Below are positions 29,793 through 42,179 of a stretch of DNA of 64,000 nucleotides, piece after piece. How positions within the stretch are numbered: position 1 is the first letter of the stretch; each line of letters opens with the position of its first letter. The stretch comes from Macrobrachium rosenbergii (taxonomy: Eukaryota > Arthropoda > Malacostraca > Decapoda > Palaemonidae). The DNA lies in the NCBI RefSeq assembly GCF_040412425.1, contig NC_089744.1:32560243-32624242 (forward strand), given 5' to 3'. The notes beneath the pieces are model-generated. The model saw only the letters and a program-made list of their open reading frames with translations. It had not been told where the DNA came from and made no database searches. A program made the translations under genes and the position numbers.

Positions 29793-30068
29793 ATTAACTC
29801 ATCCGAACGTGCCAGCTATATCGGTCTCCCAAGAGAAAAACTTGAGCGCCACAAACCACAGACGATCGACGACGAAAATGAGACAGGGACTGAGGAGGAG
29901 CCCTCAGTTGAGGCCGAGAGTCCCCAACTGTCCCCCGCTTATAAAAATATTCTTAGTGAAATCACAACCAAATCTCGGCAATTTGAAGAGCGTACCACGC
30001 ACATTTACGACTTATACTCGGCTAACCAGTTAGTACTTTATTTTGTTTGTATGATATCCAACTTCTGA
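29793..30068 (+). other. Open frame without ATG, exon-like, unrecognised
   Basis: A plus-strand frame of 91 codons between stops has no ATG near its start. Its middle encodes an acidic stretch (DDENETGTEEEPSVEAESP) followed by a polar helix (YKNILSEITTKSRQFEER). The composition looks coding-like, and the frame change relative to an overlapping ATG frame argues for care. It could be a piece of an old host or transposon exon. No domain recognised. Confidence 0.25.
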
Positions 30069-30221
30069 TATTAAGCTTTGTCCCGCCTTACTTTAGACCA
30101 AGAAATTTCTTGATTAAAAAACAAAATGTGGGAAGGCTTGTAGGGGACATTGATGGTCTCGTTAAAAGATTATTGTGGGGTTTAAGCAGGAAAACGCTGT
30201 GCGCCACCGTCTTGATTCTCT

Positions 30222-30259
<38 letters not shown>

Positions 30260-30270
30260 GAGAGAGAGAA
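30222..30270. repeat. (CA)n with short (GA)n
   Basis: CA to 30256, then GA to about 30270. Confidence 0.97.
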
Positions 30271-30319
30271 AAGGGTAATAAATTGCGGGGTTAGTCATTT
30301 TAATTCATATGTTTTATGT

Positions 30320-30413
30320 TGGACTTGAAACAGTTATAAAGTCTAACGAATTTGTTACATAAACGATGGACTTGAAACAGTTATAATGCCTAACGAATTT
30401 GCTACATAAACAG
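30320..30413. repeat. Tandem duplication of 47 bp
   Basis: Two adjacent units start TGGACTTGAAACAGTTATAA at 30320 and 30367 and end TACATAAAC, with a few substitutions. Confidence 0.9.
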
Positions 30414-30611
30414 AGTGACACAGCGCCTCAGCGTATTTCTGGTACCGAAAATTCGCGTTAAGCGTAAAACGTAACAACAAAAAAATGGAATGACAGCACT
30501 GAAATAAGGAAAGTCAGCTCTCTCTCTCTCTCTTCATACGTACGTACATGTATATTCAGTATTAATTTTTGTCACTTACACTGAAACATTTTTCATATTC
30601 CCAAATATTAA

Positions 30612-30787
30612 ACAACAAATGTATAGTATCCAGCTAACTATGCCTCGGGAATAGCTTACACTTGAGAATTACAATTGATTATTGCTTCGTCACCACTGGG
30701 ACAAGTACTTATCAATTATGATACCCCTTGGGTGTAAGTTATTCCCGAGGTATCGTGAACTGGATACTGAAATACATTTGTGGCTTA
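30612..30787. mobile_element. MITE-like inverted repeat
   Basis: The arms, of about 50 bp, include CCTCGGGAATAGCTTACACT at the left and GGTGTAAGTTATTCCCGAGG at the right. Outer AACAAATGTAT / ATACATTTGT also pair. The roughly 55-bp interior is non-coding. Confidence 0.75.
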
Positions 30788-33785
30788 ATATCTGTGAATT
30801 TGTCCAGTACGTTTAACAGAGTTTTCTGCACAGACATTTTGGTGAGCGTATGTAACACAACAGAAGCTATAAAAAATTCTTGTATCCCCACCAAACCGAA
30901 TGTGTTATCAGACGACGTCTGAATTCAGTGCGCCGTACAACCAGGGTTATCATGGCGTGCGGTGAGTGGATAATGAGCAAAGTGGAATGGCATTTGTTTG
31001 GAGTGATTGAATGTCGTCACAATTATCTCGATGGTGACGCCCCGATCCGTCGCCCGCAAATCATATCAAGCGGAAATGTTGGGGGTTTTGTTACGATCGA
31101 TGTTATCTGTCTGCTGCAGCTGATTTACTGCTAACGTCCTTGTCATAATTTTTTGCTCTTCATTTATCATTATTGTTGCGAAAAGCAAGATAAAAATTCA
31201 CTATAACATTGTTGTCTAGGCAAAGTATTATTTTTGTCACCGGTAATGATCATAACAGCAGTAACTAAATAACAAGGGTTTACGGAAGGAACTGTTTGAA
31301 CTTAGCATCATTATCAACAGTATTCTTTGCCTTTCATTGGCAGAAACAAATGAAATAATACTGGAAAATCTACCGAGATTTCGGCAGAATGTTTTGAAGT
31401 AAACAAATACTTGAAATTTTTCATACCAGTATGTGTTATAACATAGATCTATATATGTGTACAAAAAAACGAAAAATAAATGCCATATTCAGCTACTATT
31501 TCTGGACATTTTGTTTCTCTTTGTATGTAGCGGAAGCTGATATGACGTAGCTGGTACTTACGAACTTTCATTTCCTCGTCGGGGCCCTTAATTTGCTTTT
31601 GTTGTAAATGTGGATGTTTTAGCTGCGGAAATGTCGAAGCAATGCCAGCCGGAATTTTGGAGAAGTTTGAGAATAACATGAATAACAAGATGAATAAAAA
31701 TATAGCCAGCAACAACCTGATTATCATTTTCAGTCACGTAGTCACAGAAGCGAGAGAATTATGATTCCATTTTGTACAAGAATCACATTAAGGTGGACGA
31801 AGTTAATATTAAACAGACGTTCATCTGTAAGGCTCTACTAAGCGAAAGGTAACGAGCATAGAAGTGGTAAAATCCGAATCGAATTTCTCCATAGTCTTGA
31901 AGTTACATTAGTTCAGATGAAGCCTGCAGTTGTTCAGGGAAAAATAATAATTCGATACGCTGGAGACGGTGAATAAAGTTCTTCCTTTCCCTTCAGCCTC
32001 CAACTGAGCTACTTTCTGCATTTTACCTTTTCGTTTACTTTCTTTGGTCGTTTCCCACCTACCAGGTGTCCACCTCCATCAACTCGATCTTGCTCAGAGT
32101 TTCACCTCTCATTTAGGAACAGAGCCTTCGGCCGACCATGTTAAGTTGAAATTAATAAGGCAAAATTACTCATGTTAGCCAATGAAGCATTCGCATACGA
32201 CTCTGCGGCCATTCCGTGAAGACAGCCGCGCTCCTGCAGATTCCTGCTATGAAAATAAACACACTGACAGGAGGTGGAAATAACACAACGTAGATAGACT
32301 GCATTGCCAAATTTACCTTCCCGTGGACAGTCCTCACAGATTGTCTGTATTTAAAAAGGGTAACATCATAACATTTTTTTATTATTTTTACATTCAATTT
32401 TCTATTCACATTAAGATTTGTTTTTATATTTTTTATTTATTTTGGCTATTTTATGTGATTTATGTGTTTTTACATAGGGGAAGGGGTTTAAAGGAAATAT
32501 ACAAACGCAATACGAACACGTTTCTTTCTACTGCAGGTGTGTCTATAAATCACAATTCCCTATTTATTTTATTGGATCGTGGTTTACATATTGTATGACA
32601 AGCAAACTTATGACCTGCTCGAGATACAGCAATAATACGCAACCATGTCTATACTGTAAAAATACGAGAGAGAAAATTGCGCATGTGCATCAAAAAAAGA
32701 TAAATACGCAGTCAGAGGAAAAGAACGTCCCCAGGCACGCGTCCGCACGTAAAAGCAAAAGCAGTGTGCAGAACCAGAACATAATTACTGCGGTCTTGAT
32801 GAACTTTCACTTGTTGCATATACATAGGCTGTCAAAGAGAACGTCATAGGTACACAGGAGTTAACCCCCAAGAAATGATTTAGTGTTTATTAGGACAGAA
32901 ATAAATGAGAAAAAACTAACTTGGCTGAATAACGGTTTGCCAGCAAGAATGGAACAGTACCACGTTTGAATCTTAGGTGAACCTTCACATTTTCCCTGGT
33001 TGTCGCGTGATGAAATATGTTTCTCACTTTTTCTTCCGTAATAATCTTTTGTATTCTTTTGAATTTTGTTTGACTTGATTCTTAAAGAAATATGCTTCAG
33101 CTATGGATCGGGAAGCAAAATAGGTGGCCCAGTGAAGAGGGGAGGGACGGGGCGGTTTCACATAGTTTGGTGTCATTCTACGTCACGACATTGCTCAAAG
33201 AAACGGAGAAAGGGAATCTCTCTCTAACCTCCAATGTATTTCCGTTTGGAAGTGACGTCATGTGGCTTCGGCATAAGTGATTATAAACCAAGATCCATTA
33301 CTGCGGATGAGCAAGAGGGAATATTGTGTTACCGTGTTACGGGTAATGAATGAAAAGCGAAATTAAGCTACGGTAAAAGGAAATAAGGTTTTGGAAGGTT
33401 TACGTGATATTTTGTTCTCACTCAAAGATTGCTTTTACAACCGGTAAATTCATCTGCTCGCTCCTCTTTTCAGTTTGTAAGTTAATCAATATCACCATTC
33501 TTGTAAAATGCCAATTCTCTTTGTTAAACTGGCACTAGAATTCATATCTAACCTTATATAATCTTTCTTCGATTTCTTCTGTTATCATAAATCCAGTGGA
33601 TAACACATCTACCCCCGACGTCAATTTAAAACCGTGCAGAAACTTCATTCAGACTTTGCTATTGACGACATTATTTGGTACCACCGGCCGTTATCAGAAC
33701 GGCTAATTTTTAACTGTATGGAAGCGTATTTGTATGGGACAAGGTTGGAATATATTATGATGAAGGCGAAACCTGTCTGAGAAAC
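30788..33785. other. Intergenic DNA
   Basis: About 3 kb with no gene, repeat or splice-bounded exon that I can support. Confidence 0.45.
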
Positions 33786-33789
33786 TGTT

Positions 33790-34330
33790 GAATGGAAATA
33801 GACAGGTTTGGTGTGAAAGTGGGTCTTGGGGAAAGGTGTTTTATGTCTTCAAGGCTGTTTAGCAGTTTTATGGATGGTGTGATGATACAAGTCTGGGAAA
33901 GGACATCAGATGTGGCTGGATGCTTTTTGTACTAAAAAAGGGGGGGGGGGCGCGGGTGAGAGCTAATAAGAAAGTTGAAAGCAAAGGTTATGAACGCAAA
34001 TGAAAGCAGAGAGATGGAGCAGTAAATGTTAACATGGACATGTATGCGAACGCGAGCAGTAGACTAAAATAAGTACAGTAATTAGGAGCAAATCAATGTA
34101 TAATGATAAGATGAAAGACAGGGTGAATCACAGGATAGTCGAAGCAAGGAAGGATGCAGATCTTTGCAGAATGATTGGAAGAGAAGAGAAGCGTCTGTGG
34201 AAGCAAATGTTGTGATATGTGAAGGGATTGTTGAGCCAGCCCTCCTTTAAAGAACTCCGGTTATTCTGAATGTGAGAGTAAGAGGTGAAAATTGCTTAGA
34301 TGAACTATATTCTAATGTATAACGTAAGAA
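33790..34330 (+). pseudogene. Decayed LINE reverse transcriptase fragment 2
   Basis: Plus-strand phrases in order match the C-terminal half of a non-LTR RT. A decayed 'G-E-G-C-V-M-S-x-x-L-F' stretch lies near 33830-33880. A WKRREASVEA segment lies near 34170-34205 and EGIVEPALL near 34219-34245. There are stops throughout and a G-run at 33939-33950. It resembles the family at 3690-4540, with little overlap between the retained parts. Confidence 0.6.
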
Positions 34331-34481
34331 TATCTTAGTTTTAATGGCAGCAAATGACACAGATTAAACTTTGTTCTTGAATAAGCATAAAGGAGCTTCA
34401 TTTTTATGAACTGTTATCGCAAGACAGTTGTTGCCAGTTTTTCTTTCTAATTCAAAGTTCGCTTGATTTTTGGCCACTTTA

Positions 34482-34753
34482 GTTCCTCGTTGGACGGGTT
34501 GATATAGTTCTCGGCCAGCAATCTGCTGAGCCCGAGTTCGCGTCTCCGACCGGCCAATGAAGAATTAAAGGAATGTATTTCTGGTGATGGAAATTCATTT
34601 CTCGCTATAATATGGTTCGGATTCCACAATAAGCTGTAGGTCCTGTTGCTAGGTAACCAGATGGTTCTTAGCCACGTAAAATAAGTCTAATCCTTCGGGC
34701 CAGCCCTAGGAGAGCTGTTAATCAGCTCAGTGGTCTGGTTAAACTAATGTATA
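34482..34753 (+). mobile_element. tRNA-headed SINE, copy 2
   Basis: Same family as 24290-24572, opposite orientation. It begins near GTTCCTCGTTGG and runs through GGAATGTATTTCTGGTGATG to GTGGTCTGGTTAAACTAA. It is flanked by 20-bp near-identical repeats CTTGATTTTTGGCCACTTTA (34462-34481) and CTTGACTTTTGGCCACTTTA (34754-34773). That is a typical length for LINE-driven target-primed insertion. The last few bases may belong to the SINE tail. Confidence 0.88.
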
Positions 34754-34773
34754 CTTGACTTTTGGCCACTTTA

Positions 34774-35314
34774 CTCTAGTACAAAGAGTAAAAATCAAGC
34801 GTCTGTGTGATTTTGTGTTGAAACAGGCCACCTTCAAAGGGGTTTCTTTCAATTTTGCATTCTAAATATTAGAAATGGCAAATGGAGTTGAAAATAGAAA
34901 GTGGATCACGTATTTTAAAATATTAACTTCCTTGGTCGTCGTGGTTGGGTAGACTCAAACTTTCTTCTCTCTCACAGTAGTAGCAGTAGTACTACTACAA
35001 CTGCCAATACTACAACAACTACAACTAATATTTCTTATTTATTTTTCCATTATTCTCACGTTTAGTTCGTATTGCCTTGAAGCTTTTTCCGTATTTATTA
35101 CTTGTTCTGGGAGGCGACGAAGAGTTCAGTGAAATATTTCTAAAGAATTTCTGATCAACCTTGGAATTTAGGGTCCGTCGCTCAGGTTCTACCTGAGCGC
35201 CCAACATGGCAGTTAGGGTGATGGAACAACCTCAGGTCTTCATGGGTAGTATTGTTTTTCTTACTTTGTGTTATTACGTTCACGATGCCCTAATCCTCCT
35301 TTGTTTGACATATT
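34774..35314. other. Intergenic DNA
   Basis: Short (TAG/CTA)n-like repeats lie near 34975-35025. No gene supported. Confidence 0.45.
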
Positions 35315-35437
<123 letters not shown>

Positions 35438-35450
35438 ACGTGTATTTATA

Positions 35451-35553
35451 GATTCTTGAATTCGTGGAATTACAGTTTATCTGCATTAACTTCATCATTC
35501 ACATTACTTTTATTTTATCCATCCTTTTATCGTGTTCCACGAATTCAAGAATA
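35451..35553. mobile_element. Mini-MITE copy 1
   Basis: About 103 bp with inverted ends ATTCTTGAATTCGTGGAA and TTCCACGAATTCAAGAAT. It lies between microsatellites. Confidence 0.8.
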
Positions 35554-35572
35554 TTATAACGACATATACATT

Positions 35573-35573
<1 letters not shown>

Positions 35574-35637
<64 letters not shown>
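35574..35637. repeat. (TA)n microsatellite
   Basis: Separates the two mini-MITE copies. Confidence 0.98.
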
Positions 35638-35640
<3 letters not shown>

Positions 35641-35649
35641 TGTTGCTAT

Positions 35650-35745
35650 TGTCATTGAATTACAGCTTATCAGTATTAACTTCATCATTAAATTCGATTC
35701 TATCGTATTCATCTTTTTATCGTGTCCCACGAATTCCAGAGTATT
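35650..35745. mobile_element. Mini-MITE copy 2, diverged
   Basis: Direct repeat of 35451-35553, sharing GAATTACAG, TTAACTTCATCATT and CTTTTTATCGTGTCCCACGAATTC-like sequence. Its left terminus is eroded. Confidence 0.75.
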
Positions 35746-35880
35746 ATTGTTATTTTATCATTAAAAGCAATCATGATCTTTAAAGATAAGGATAAAACAA
35801 GATCCTTTTCTTTTAAGTTAAATCCTGGTTTATTGTAAAAAAAAAAAAAAAAAAAAAACGCATTCATCATAGTCAGGGAA

Positions 35881-36144
35881 ATGGCTGACCCCCCAACCAC
35901 CCAACCCCCGGTCCCGACAAGCAGCCGAAGGGCAGCAGCAGTTCGGCAAAAAACCGGAATTTTCAAGAACAGCCGTCAGCAGCTCAAGCAGGAACCTGAT
36001 ATAAAGAATCTGAAAAATTTTGATCGAGTTTCAGTCCCTCTGACAATAAGGTCCGTTTTCTTCGTAAAGCTTAAGGGTTTTAAATGTGTTCCTAACTATA
36101 TATCAAGATTCAATATGTGCAAATCCAATTATGTGGATGAGTAG
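35881..36144 (+). other. Small open frame, low-confidence exon
   Basis: 87 codons from an ATG 20 bp after a poly(A) tract (35837-35859). The first 45 residues are Pro/Arg/Gln-rich and GC-richer than the rest. An ACAATAAG/GTCCGT donor-like site near 36049 would end the good part. No domain recognised. It may equally be chance. Confidence 0.2.
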
Positions 36145-36585
36145 AAACTGCCTTATTTTAATAAGGATTTGATACATTTTTATCTAATGGACCAGTTGTC
36201 TGAAGAGGACCGTTGTGCAAACGGTTGGAAGCTTCCAGTTTTGTTTTTCAGTCTTTTGTTTTGTTTCAAAACAGTTTTTACTCATAAACATAATTCTGGG
36301 TTTTCAGTGATTATTTCCGGTCACAGTGCAGTGTTGCACCAGAAGTACCAAGAATTGATAAACAAGCAAAAGGTAGAATTTTATCCTTGTTATTACGTTT
36401 GTATGACCGTTTAACAATACTTCTTTTCCCCATTTCTAGACTTCAAAAGACTCGCTGAAAGGATTCGCGCTTTAGTGAGGCGGGATCCTGATGTGATCAA
36501 AATGATCTCTCTTCTTTTATCGAAATGATCACATTTTAGCTTCGTGATTCCTTTTCGCTGATTGTTCGTTTAATGTCTAAAACTT

Positions 36586-36669
36586 ATAAGTTAGACCTCA
36601 ACTACCGTCTTTTTAAGGTTATATGCATAAGTTAGACCTCTAGTACCGTCTTTTTAAGGTTATATGCAT
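36586..36669. repeat. Tandem duplication of 41 bp
   Basis: Two adjacent units share ATAAGTTAGACCTC and TACCGTCTTTTTAAGGTTAT with two to three substitutions. Confidence 0.92.
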
Positions 36670-38180
36670 TTTTCTAGCTATCCTTCCTCATTTTTATTGG
36701 CAATATTAAAAAAAAAACATAAATGAAATTTCTGTAAAAATGAAATCAGTATTGCCAATTTTTCTGTTATAGATATGTATGTGTGCGAGTGTGAGCTGCT
36801 GTTAGTTTTATTAGCCTTTATCTGAACTGGTACTTTTCCAGTTGTGTTGACTCGTATTTGAACAAGTCAGGTAAACCTATTATTAGTCACATTTTATGTA
36901 CTTTACAGATGTTCCTAATATTAATATATTTAACACTTAGTCTTGAATAAACAGGTTTATTTTGGTTTTCTATACGAAAACTGTGACACGCGCACTAACC
37001 TTTGAGACATTTTTTGCAGTGGATATTTATGAAATAGTCGTGGTCAGCTTAAAACACTTCGCCTTTTTTATTTTACGTAGGCCGTATAACTTCGTCGCGC
37101 CTACCGAAGGAAGACGAAATCACAACACAAGCGTCTTCTATAGCTACATCTACCTATCCAGTCCTTAGGAAGCGGGGAGCATCCTCAGCGCCAATGCGAT
37201 GCCAAATCGAATGTTTATCTGATACTTACCTTGAGCTGAAATGTAGCTTAAATTACTGTTCAGTCAAGAATATTTCATTTGGCACCACTGTCAGAGTCTA
37301 ACCCTGGATGCCGAGAAAGACTGGATAAGGAAGGGCACTTTAATTTCACAGTCACGTCACCCTACAATCTGGATCTCTCTTACTGTTATCACTACTTTCT
37401 CACAATCCGTTTCCTTCCGCTAGTGTGCCATGAAATCTGGGATTCCTCGTGTCACTGCTTTCATAATACTGTTTGCTATGAACATAAACGATGTTTCGTT
37501 TCGTCTTCACCAGCAGTTCTGAAACGGAGATTCTTGTGGGCTTCCGCAAATCGCACCTGTACACCGTACGTGAGTGGACATAGAGTTGTCAGCTATGATA
37601 TCGTTATTTTAAGTCTAAGGCTTAGACTACTGATCTTGCATAAAGACGAAAGAGAAAGCACTGGTATTAGTTTCATAAAACGTGATTTATTGGAATTAGA
37701 ATACAGTCGTGACAACAACAACATCAATACCATTAATATCAAAGTTGATGAAGGTGATGGTCGGAAAGAATAACCAATGGATAGGAGTAAAGAAAGGGAA
37801 ATAAATGCAACTTCGACTTTCAGAGACATGCTCGTTATGGCGTAATGTCAGGGGAGAGCTGTGATGTTACATTGAAGTGATGTGCTTTTCAGCTTTGAAT
37901 TATTCATTTATTCTTGTATTTTTTCGGGTTTATCTACTAATTGCTATATTTCACCAGTATCGTATTTTTACCCTTTCTGGGCGCTAGTTTTCTTTTACTG
38001 GCATTTGGTAATTTCCACACCTCTTGGAAAGGTAATGACTTTTTTTTACCTGTTTTGCTATTTCATATAAATGTGCCCGTATTAATCTAAACTAATAATA
38101 GAAAGAAGAAGACCTGAGTAAAAAAAAAAATAGAGTATGAATATATGTTAAGAAACACTGAATAGATCGGAGTATGTATG
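36670..38180. other. Intergenic DNA
   Basis: A hairpin with ATTGGCAATA / AGTATTGCCAAT ends lies at about 36697-36757. A 164-codon ATG frame at 37279-37773 has no recognisable domain or codon signature, so I leave it uncalled. Confidence 0.4.
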
Positions 38181-38186
38181 TGTATG

Positions 38187-38295
<109 letters not shown>

Positions 38296-38296
38296 A

Positions 38297-38425
38297 AATT
38301 TCGTACTCATATCGGAATGGAACTCCGGCCTCTCAAACGAAAGGTCAGGGCGCTACCAACTAACCTTGGCCTTTCATTTGAAAGACCGGAGTTCGATCCC
38401 GGTGTAAGTCAGAAATTCATTCCTG
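38297..38425. mobile_element. Two inverted tRNA-like SINE heads
   Basis: The minus strand of 38297-38366 has an A-box-like TTAGTTGGTAGCGC and a B-box-like GGAGTTCCATTCC. Just after it, the plus strand carries CCGGAGTTCGATCCCGG (38386-38402), a cleaner B box, preceded by CCTTTCATTTGAAAGA. This second stretch mirrors the minus-strand copy. The pair is probably two SINE heads in inverted orientation. It is not a real tRNA gene, since the acceptor stem and anticodon arm do not fit. Confidence 0.6.
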
Positions 38426-38837
38426 TAAAACACGTGCCCCTTTGGTGATTAGGTCCTCCGTATGCACATATATGATTTTCGTTAAGTATACACGCGTGGC
38501 TTTTTACATTCACGGTTATTAAACTACAAATATAATTCAATATTGAATTCAATACATTGGGAATAGTTTACACACGTATATGTTTATATACAGCATATTT
38601 ATATAGCTATATATATACATATATTTATAACAGCAAATAAAACTGTTAACGTATAACTTCTAACAAATAAAGTGCTTGACTGTATCCTCAAGCAGCGAAG
38701 TTCAAGGCCAAGACCGTGAGGGCACGGCATGGGGGCAATGGCGTAACCCGGATTCAGTGATGCTAAACACTACGGAATTGTTTGTCCCCATTTCACCTCT
38801 CTTCACCATGCAGTTTAGTCAATAATCTGCCACTGGA

Positions 38838-38893
38838 TTATTATTATTATTATTATTATTATATTATTATTAGTAGTGGTGGTGGTGGTGGTA
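38838..38893. repeat. (ATT)n and (GGT)n microsatellite
   Basis: ATT units followed by GGT units. Confidence 0.95.
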
Positions 38894-41800
38894 GTAGGCA
38901 GTTTAACCGAACACCGGCAGCTGAAAACCAATATTTCGAAATCATGCTTTCCAAACGTAGACCTAACTCGAGAACGTTACTGAATTTTCACAGAAATATG
39001 CGCAGTTTTGTTTTACCCCGAGCCATAACATTCACTTAAGAGGTGATTTCCAAAATACGGCGAGTTTATCAACCGGTTTTCACATTTCATTACGCATTAA
39101 AGTGGATGTGTGATCTTGAAAAGTAGATGTGGATTACTTGCATTTTGGTGTGTAACCTTGAAGTGTTAGTCTAAGACTCTAGTCCATTCATAATAAGCTC
39201 AAATGATAAATGCGTAAGACCAGAAAACAAAAGGGAAAGAAAATAGTAGCCTAATGAAAACAATAAAGATAATGCTTGGGAAACAAGAACCTTTACCAAC
39301 GAGAATGGCTATGGCAAATAACAGCAACCATAATAACGTAAAGTTTACGTATCGATCAGTAGCGAAAGTTTCACGACCACATTCACATCTGTTAATCTTA
39401 TCAGTATTGGAGTCTGCGTTCACAACCCTCGAAACCCCCAGAATCTCAAAAATAAACACCACCATTTCCTTTATCTATAATTATATATTGATGAGACATG
39501 CTACATAAATATAGCCTTTAAAAAAAGTCACTTAAATGAAAATCACCGACCAAGGGTTACCAGGGAGATTTGTCGTCAAAATACTGTTCAGGAGGAATTG
39601 ATCGTGTTAACTTAGTCGTGACATGAACAAAGGGCAATTATTAAAGATGAATTGTTCGTGGGTCTGATCCCTCGTTCTTCGTAAATGTTATTTGAAGATG
39701 CTGTTTGCCAAAATATAAAGATTATTATAATTGGTATTGTTATAGATGTTGTGCAATATGAGCAAACTTCCGATTGGAACGGGGCCTTGATAACAACAGA
39801 GAAGGAATAGGAATGGGGGAAAACCAACCAAAAAAAAAAACATAAATAAACAAAAGCAAGCAGCCGTATTAGACCCAACGAGGAACTTCTGCAAGGGGGT
39901 GAGGGACAACCAACCAGTGACTAAGAAATAGCAAGAGGGTTGCGATATCTGCTGCCAGAAAGACACGGCGTATGTTATTGCGAGGTCACTCTGGCATCTG
40001 CCCACTGAAAGAAAGAAGTAAATCTGAAATACATGAGCGAGGCTGGTTCCGATTCTAGCCTCTCAGTGGACGGCTTGCATGTTAAAAAGGCCACAAATCA
40101 GGTACGAGCTATTATGTGGCAACAAATGTACTCACTTGGGGAATTAGACAAGTTCCTTGAAGATAGAGAAAATAATGGTGGATTTTCTGACCATCAGAAT
40201 TTTTTGTTTAAGAATCCTCCCAATTTTCAGAAACAGCTACTATTAACATCTATAAAAAAAAGGCGAGAAATTATAAAACATGTGCTTTAGTGCATCACGA
40301 AATGTACTGCATGTAAGACGAGTCGGATAAAGCTTCAGTTTCGAAGGCAAGGGAGAGTTTTCGCCGTTCCTACCTGAAATAGTGTCAGCAGCAAGGGGTG
40401 TGCCAAGCATAGCACAAGTGCCGCACAAGCCTCCAATAAGGTGCCATCTGGGGGACTTCACTGGATATCACTAACCCTCTGTTGCTGTTAATGATTACCT
40501 AGTGGTGACCCGTTTGTCTTTTCTGTACAACAGGAAGCTACAACTACCTTCTGAACAAATCCTTCTACCCTTTGGCAAATAACATCGGGTGTTCGGTCTA
40601 GCTAGACCTTATCATCATTAGCATATCTGTAAATTGCGAGATCATATTGAGTATTAAGCTCGTGAAATATTTCTCGACTCCATTTTCTGTTCTTTTGATT
40701 GACGCCTCCTCCTGTGGCTCATCTTTGTAAAGTCTCTCGGCAATGAGTGTCAAGATGAAAAGCAATTGCAAGTCATCTCTTGTCACACGGTACTACATTT
40801 ATTCTTCACTTTCACCTGTGCATCACACCCACCGTTTCACCACTGCCTCGCCATCTTTCACCGTTGTTTAATATTTCATCGACTTCATTTTCTTTCAGTA
40901 CTTACTTGCTTAGTAAGTTAATTGCCTTCTATACTTTTTCCATATAAACGTGTGGACTTTATCAGATAATAGTAGTAATAATAATTTGTGTGGGCAAACG
41001 CTATTGCTGCGCTGCTGGTGAGCTTTTATATGTAGGTATGTATTGAAGCAGCCGTTGCAGTTTTCTCGACAGTTAAAAAATGAACGGATGAAAAATAATA
41101 AAAATCTTTCTCATTTTAGCCCGGAAAAATGACAACAGTATTACAATGAAAAGGGAAATGGACCTTTTTTTTAAGCAAGTTCTACTGGCAACATATCTTA
41201 TTTAAATTGGCTCCTATCAAACGAATCGTTAGGCTGTGAGATACGATTACTGAGCATCTGATGAAGTCTCGATTTGACAGCCTCTAACGTCATCGTACCT
41301 TGAATTATAAAGTTCTCTTCTTTTATCCAAACGCTTACAACGAAAGTAATATTTAAAGCGAACAAAAGGGCAAAATAGTTTTGAAAAATTAATTTTAAAT
41401 AAATTGCTCTAACTTTTATTTGCTATTAGAATTTTAGCTGAGAAGCCGTAACATTCCGAAATTTGCTTTTATCTGCGCCAGATTGTGTTTCAGTTGACCT
41501 TTCAATGGTATGTTTGTTTCTGTTTTGCTAGCGCTCTTTGACAAACTGCTCCGAAACGGCAGTGCGAATTGTATGCTTCAAAGCAGTTTCATTTTGGCAA
41601 CACGTTTAAAAACAAGTGACAGAATAATGAATTGTCAGTCTATAGCCTTGAAATACATGACTTTCCCTTAGCGAAGAAGCATTCCGTCTTTAGTCTGACT
41701 GAAATTCCAAAAGTTCTTATGGCATTAGTATGCTTGTGGATTTAATGTCATAAATGACGACGATGAATTTGTTTGAGCTTCTAATCGAGCCGTGAGCAGA

Positions 41801-41925
41801 AGCAAAATTTTATTATTGGATGAAAAGGATCGGAAACGAGAACCTTATAAACTAATGCATGTTTTACAATCTTACGTCGCGAGGATGTTGTCTCTTCTGA
41901 ATTTTTTTTCTTGTAATAACCGTAA

Positions 41926-41928
<3 letters not shown>
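38894..41928. other. Intergenic DNA
   Basis: About 3 kb. Apart from the small frame at 40033-40290, nothing is supported. Confidence 0.45.
40033..40290 (+). CDS. Small open reading frame, 85 aa, unrecognised
   Basis: ATG (context AAATACATGAGC) to stop, 85 codons. The product is hydrophilic: a Ser/Asp-rich start (SEAGSDSSLSVD), a central helix-like stretch (AIMWQQMYSLGELDKFLEDR) and a basic C-terminus (KKRREIIKHVL). No signal peptide, membrane segment or known domain is seen. The amino-acid balance is more protein-like than other frames in this stretch. It could be a remnant of a coding exon. Confidence is low. Confidence 0.25.
   Translation: MSEAGSDSSLSVDGLHVKKATNQVRAIMWQQMYSLGELDKFLEDRENNGGFSDHQNFLFKNPPNFQKQLLLTSIKKRREIIKHVL

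Positions 41929-42020
<92 letters not shown>
41929..42020. repeat. (ATT)n(TTG)n microsatellite
   Basis: ATT to about 41990, then TTG units. It ends 30 bp before the Harbinger element. Confidence 0.97.
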
Positions 42021-42021
<1 letters not shown>

Positions 42022-42179
42022 AAGTCGTGCCATGATTTATTTGGTAAGTAATGCTAAGTTCACACATTCACGTATCAAGGCACGCGCATGCCCACGCACG
42101 GCCACGAACGGGCGGAGCCAGAAAGTACGTAAACACAACGCAAATACAACGTAAATGTACCGTAAGTACTGTGTAAATG

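Noticed and set aside
30223..30413. CRISPR-like short repeats
   Set aside because: The repeats are a (CA)n array and a single 47-bp tandem pair, with no regular spacer architecture, in evidently eukaryotic DNA.
37279..37773. 164-codon ATG open frame on the plus strand
   Set aside because: No domain, no splice or promoter context, and unremarkable composition; a frame of this length is plausible by chance in a 64-kb window.
38297..38402. Possible genuine tRNA gene
   Set aside because: A- and B-box-like motifs are present, but no acceptor stem or proper anticodon arm can be formed; SINE heads fit better.
41864..42067. Poly-Asn frame
   Set aside because: Translation of an (AAT/ATT)n tract.
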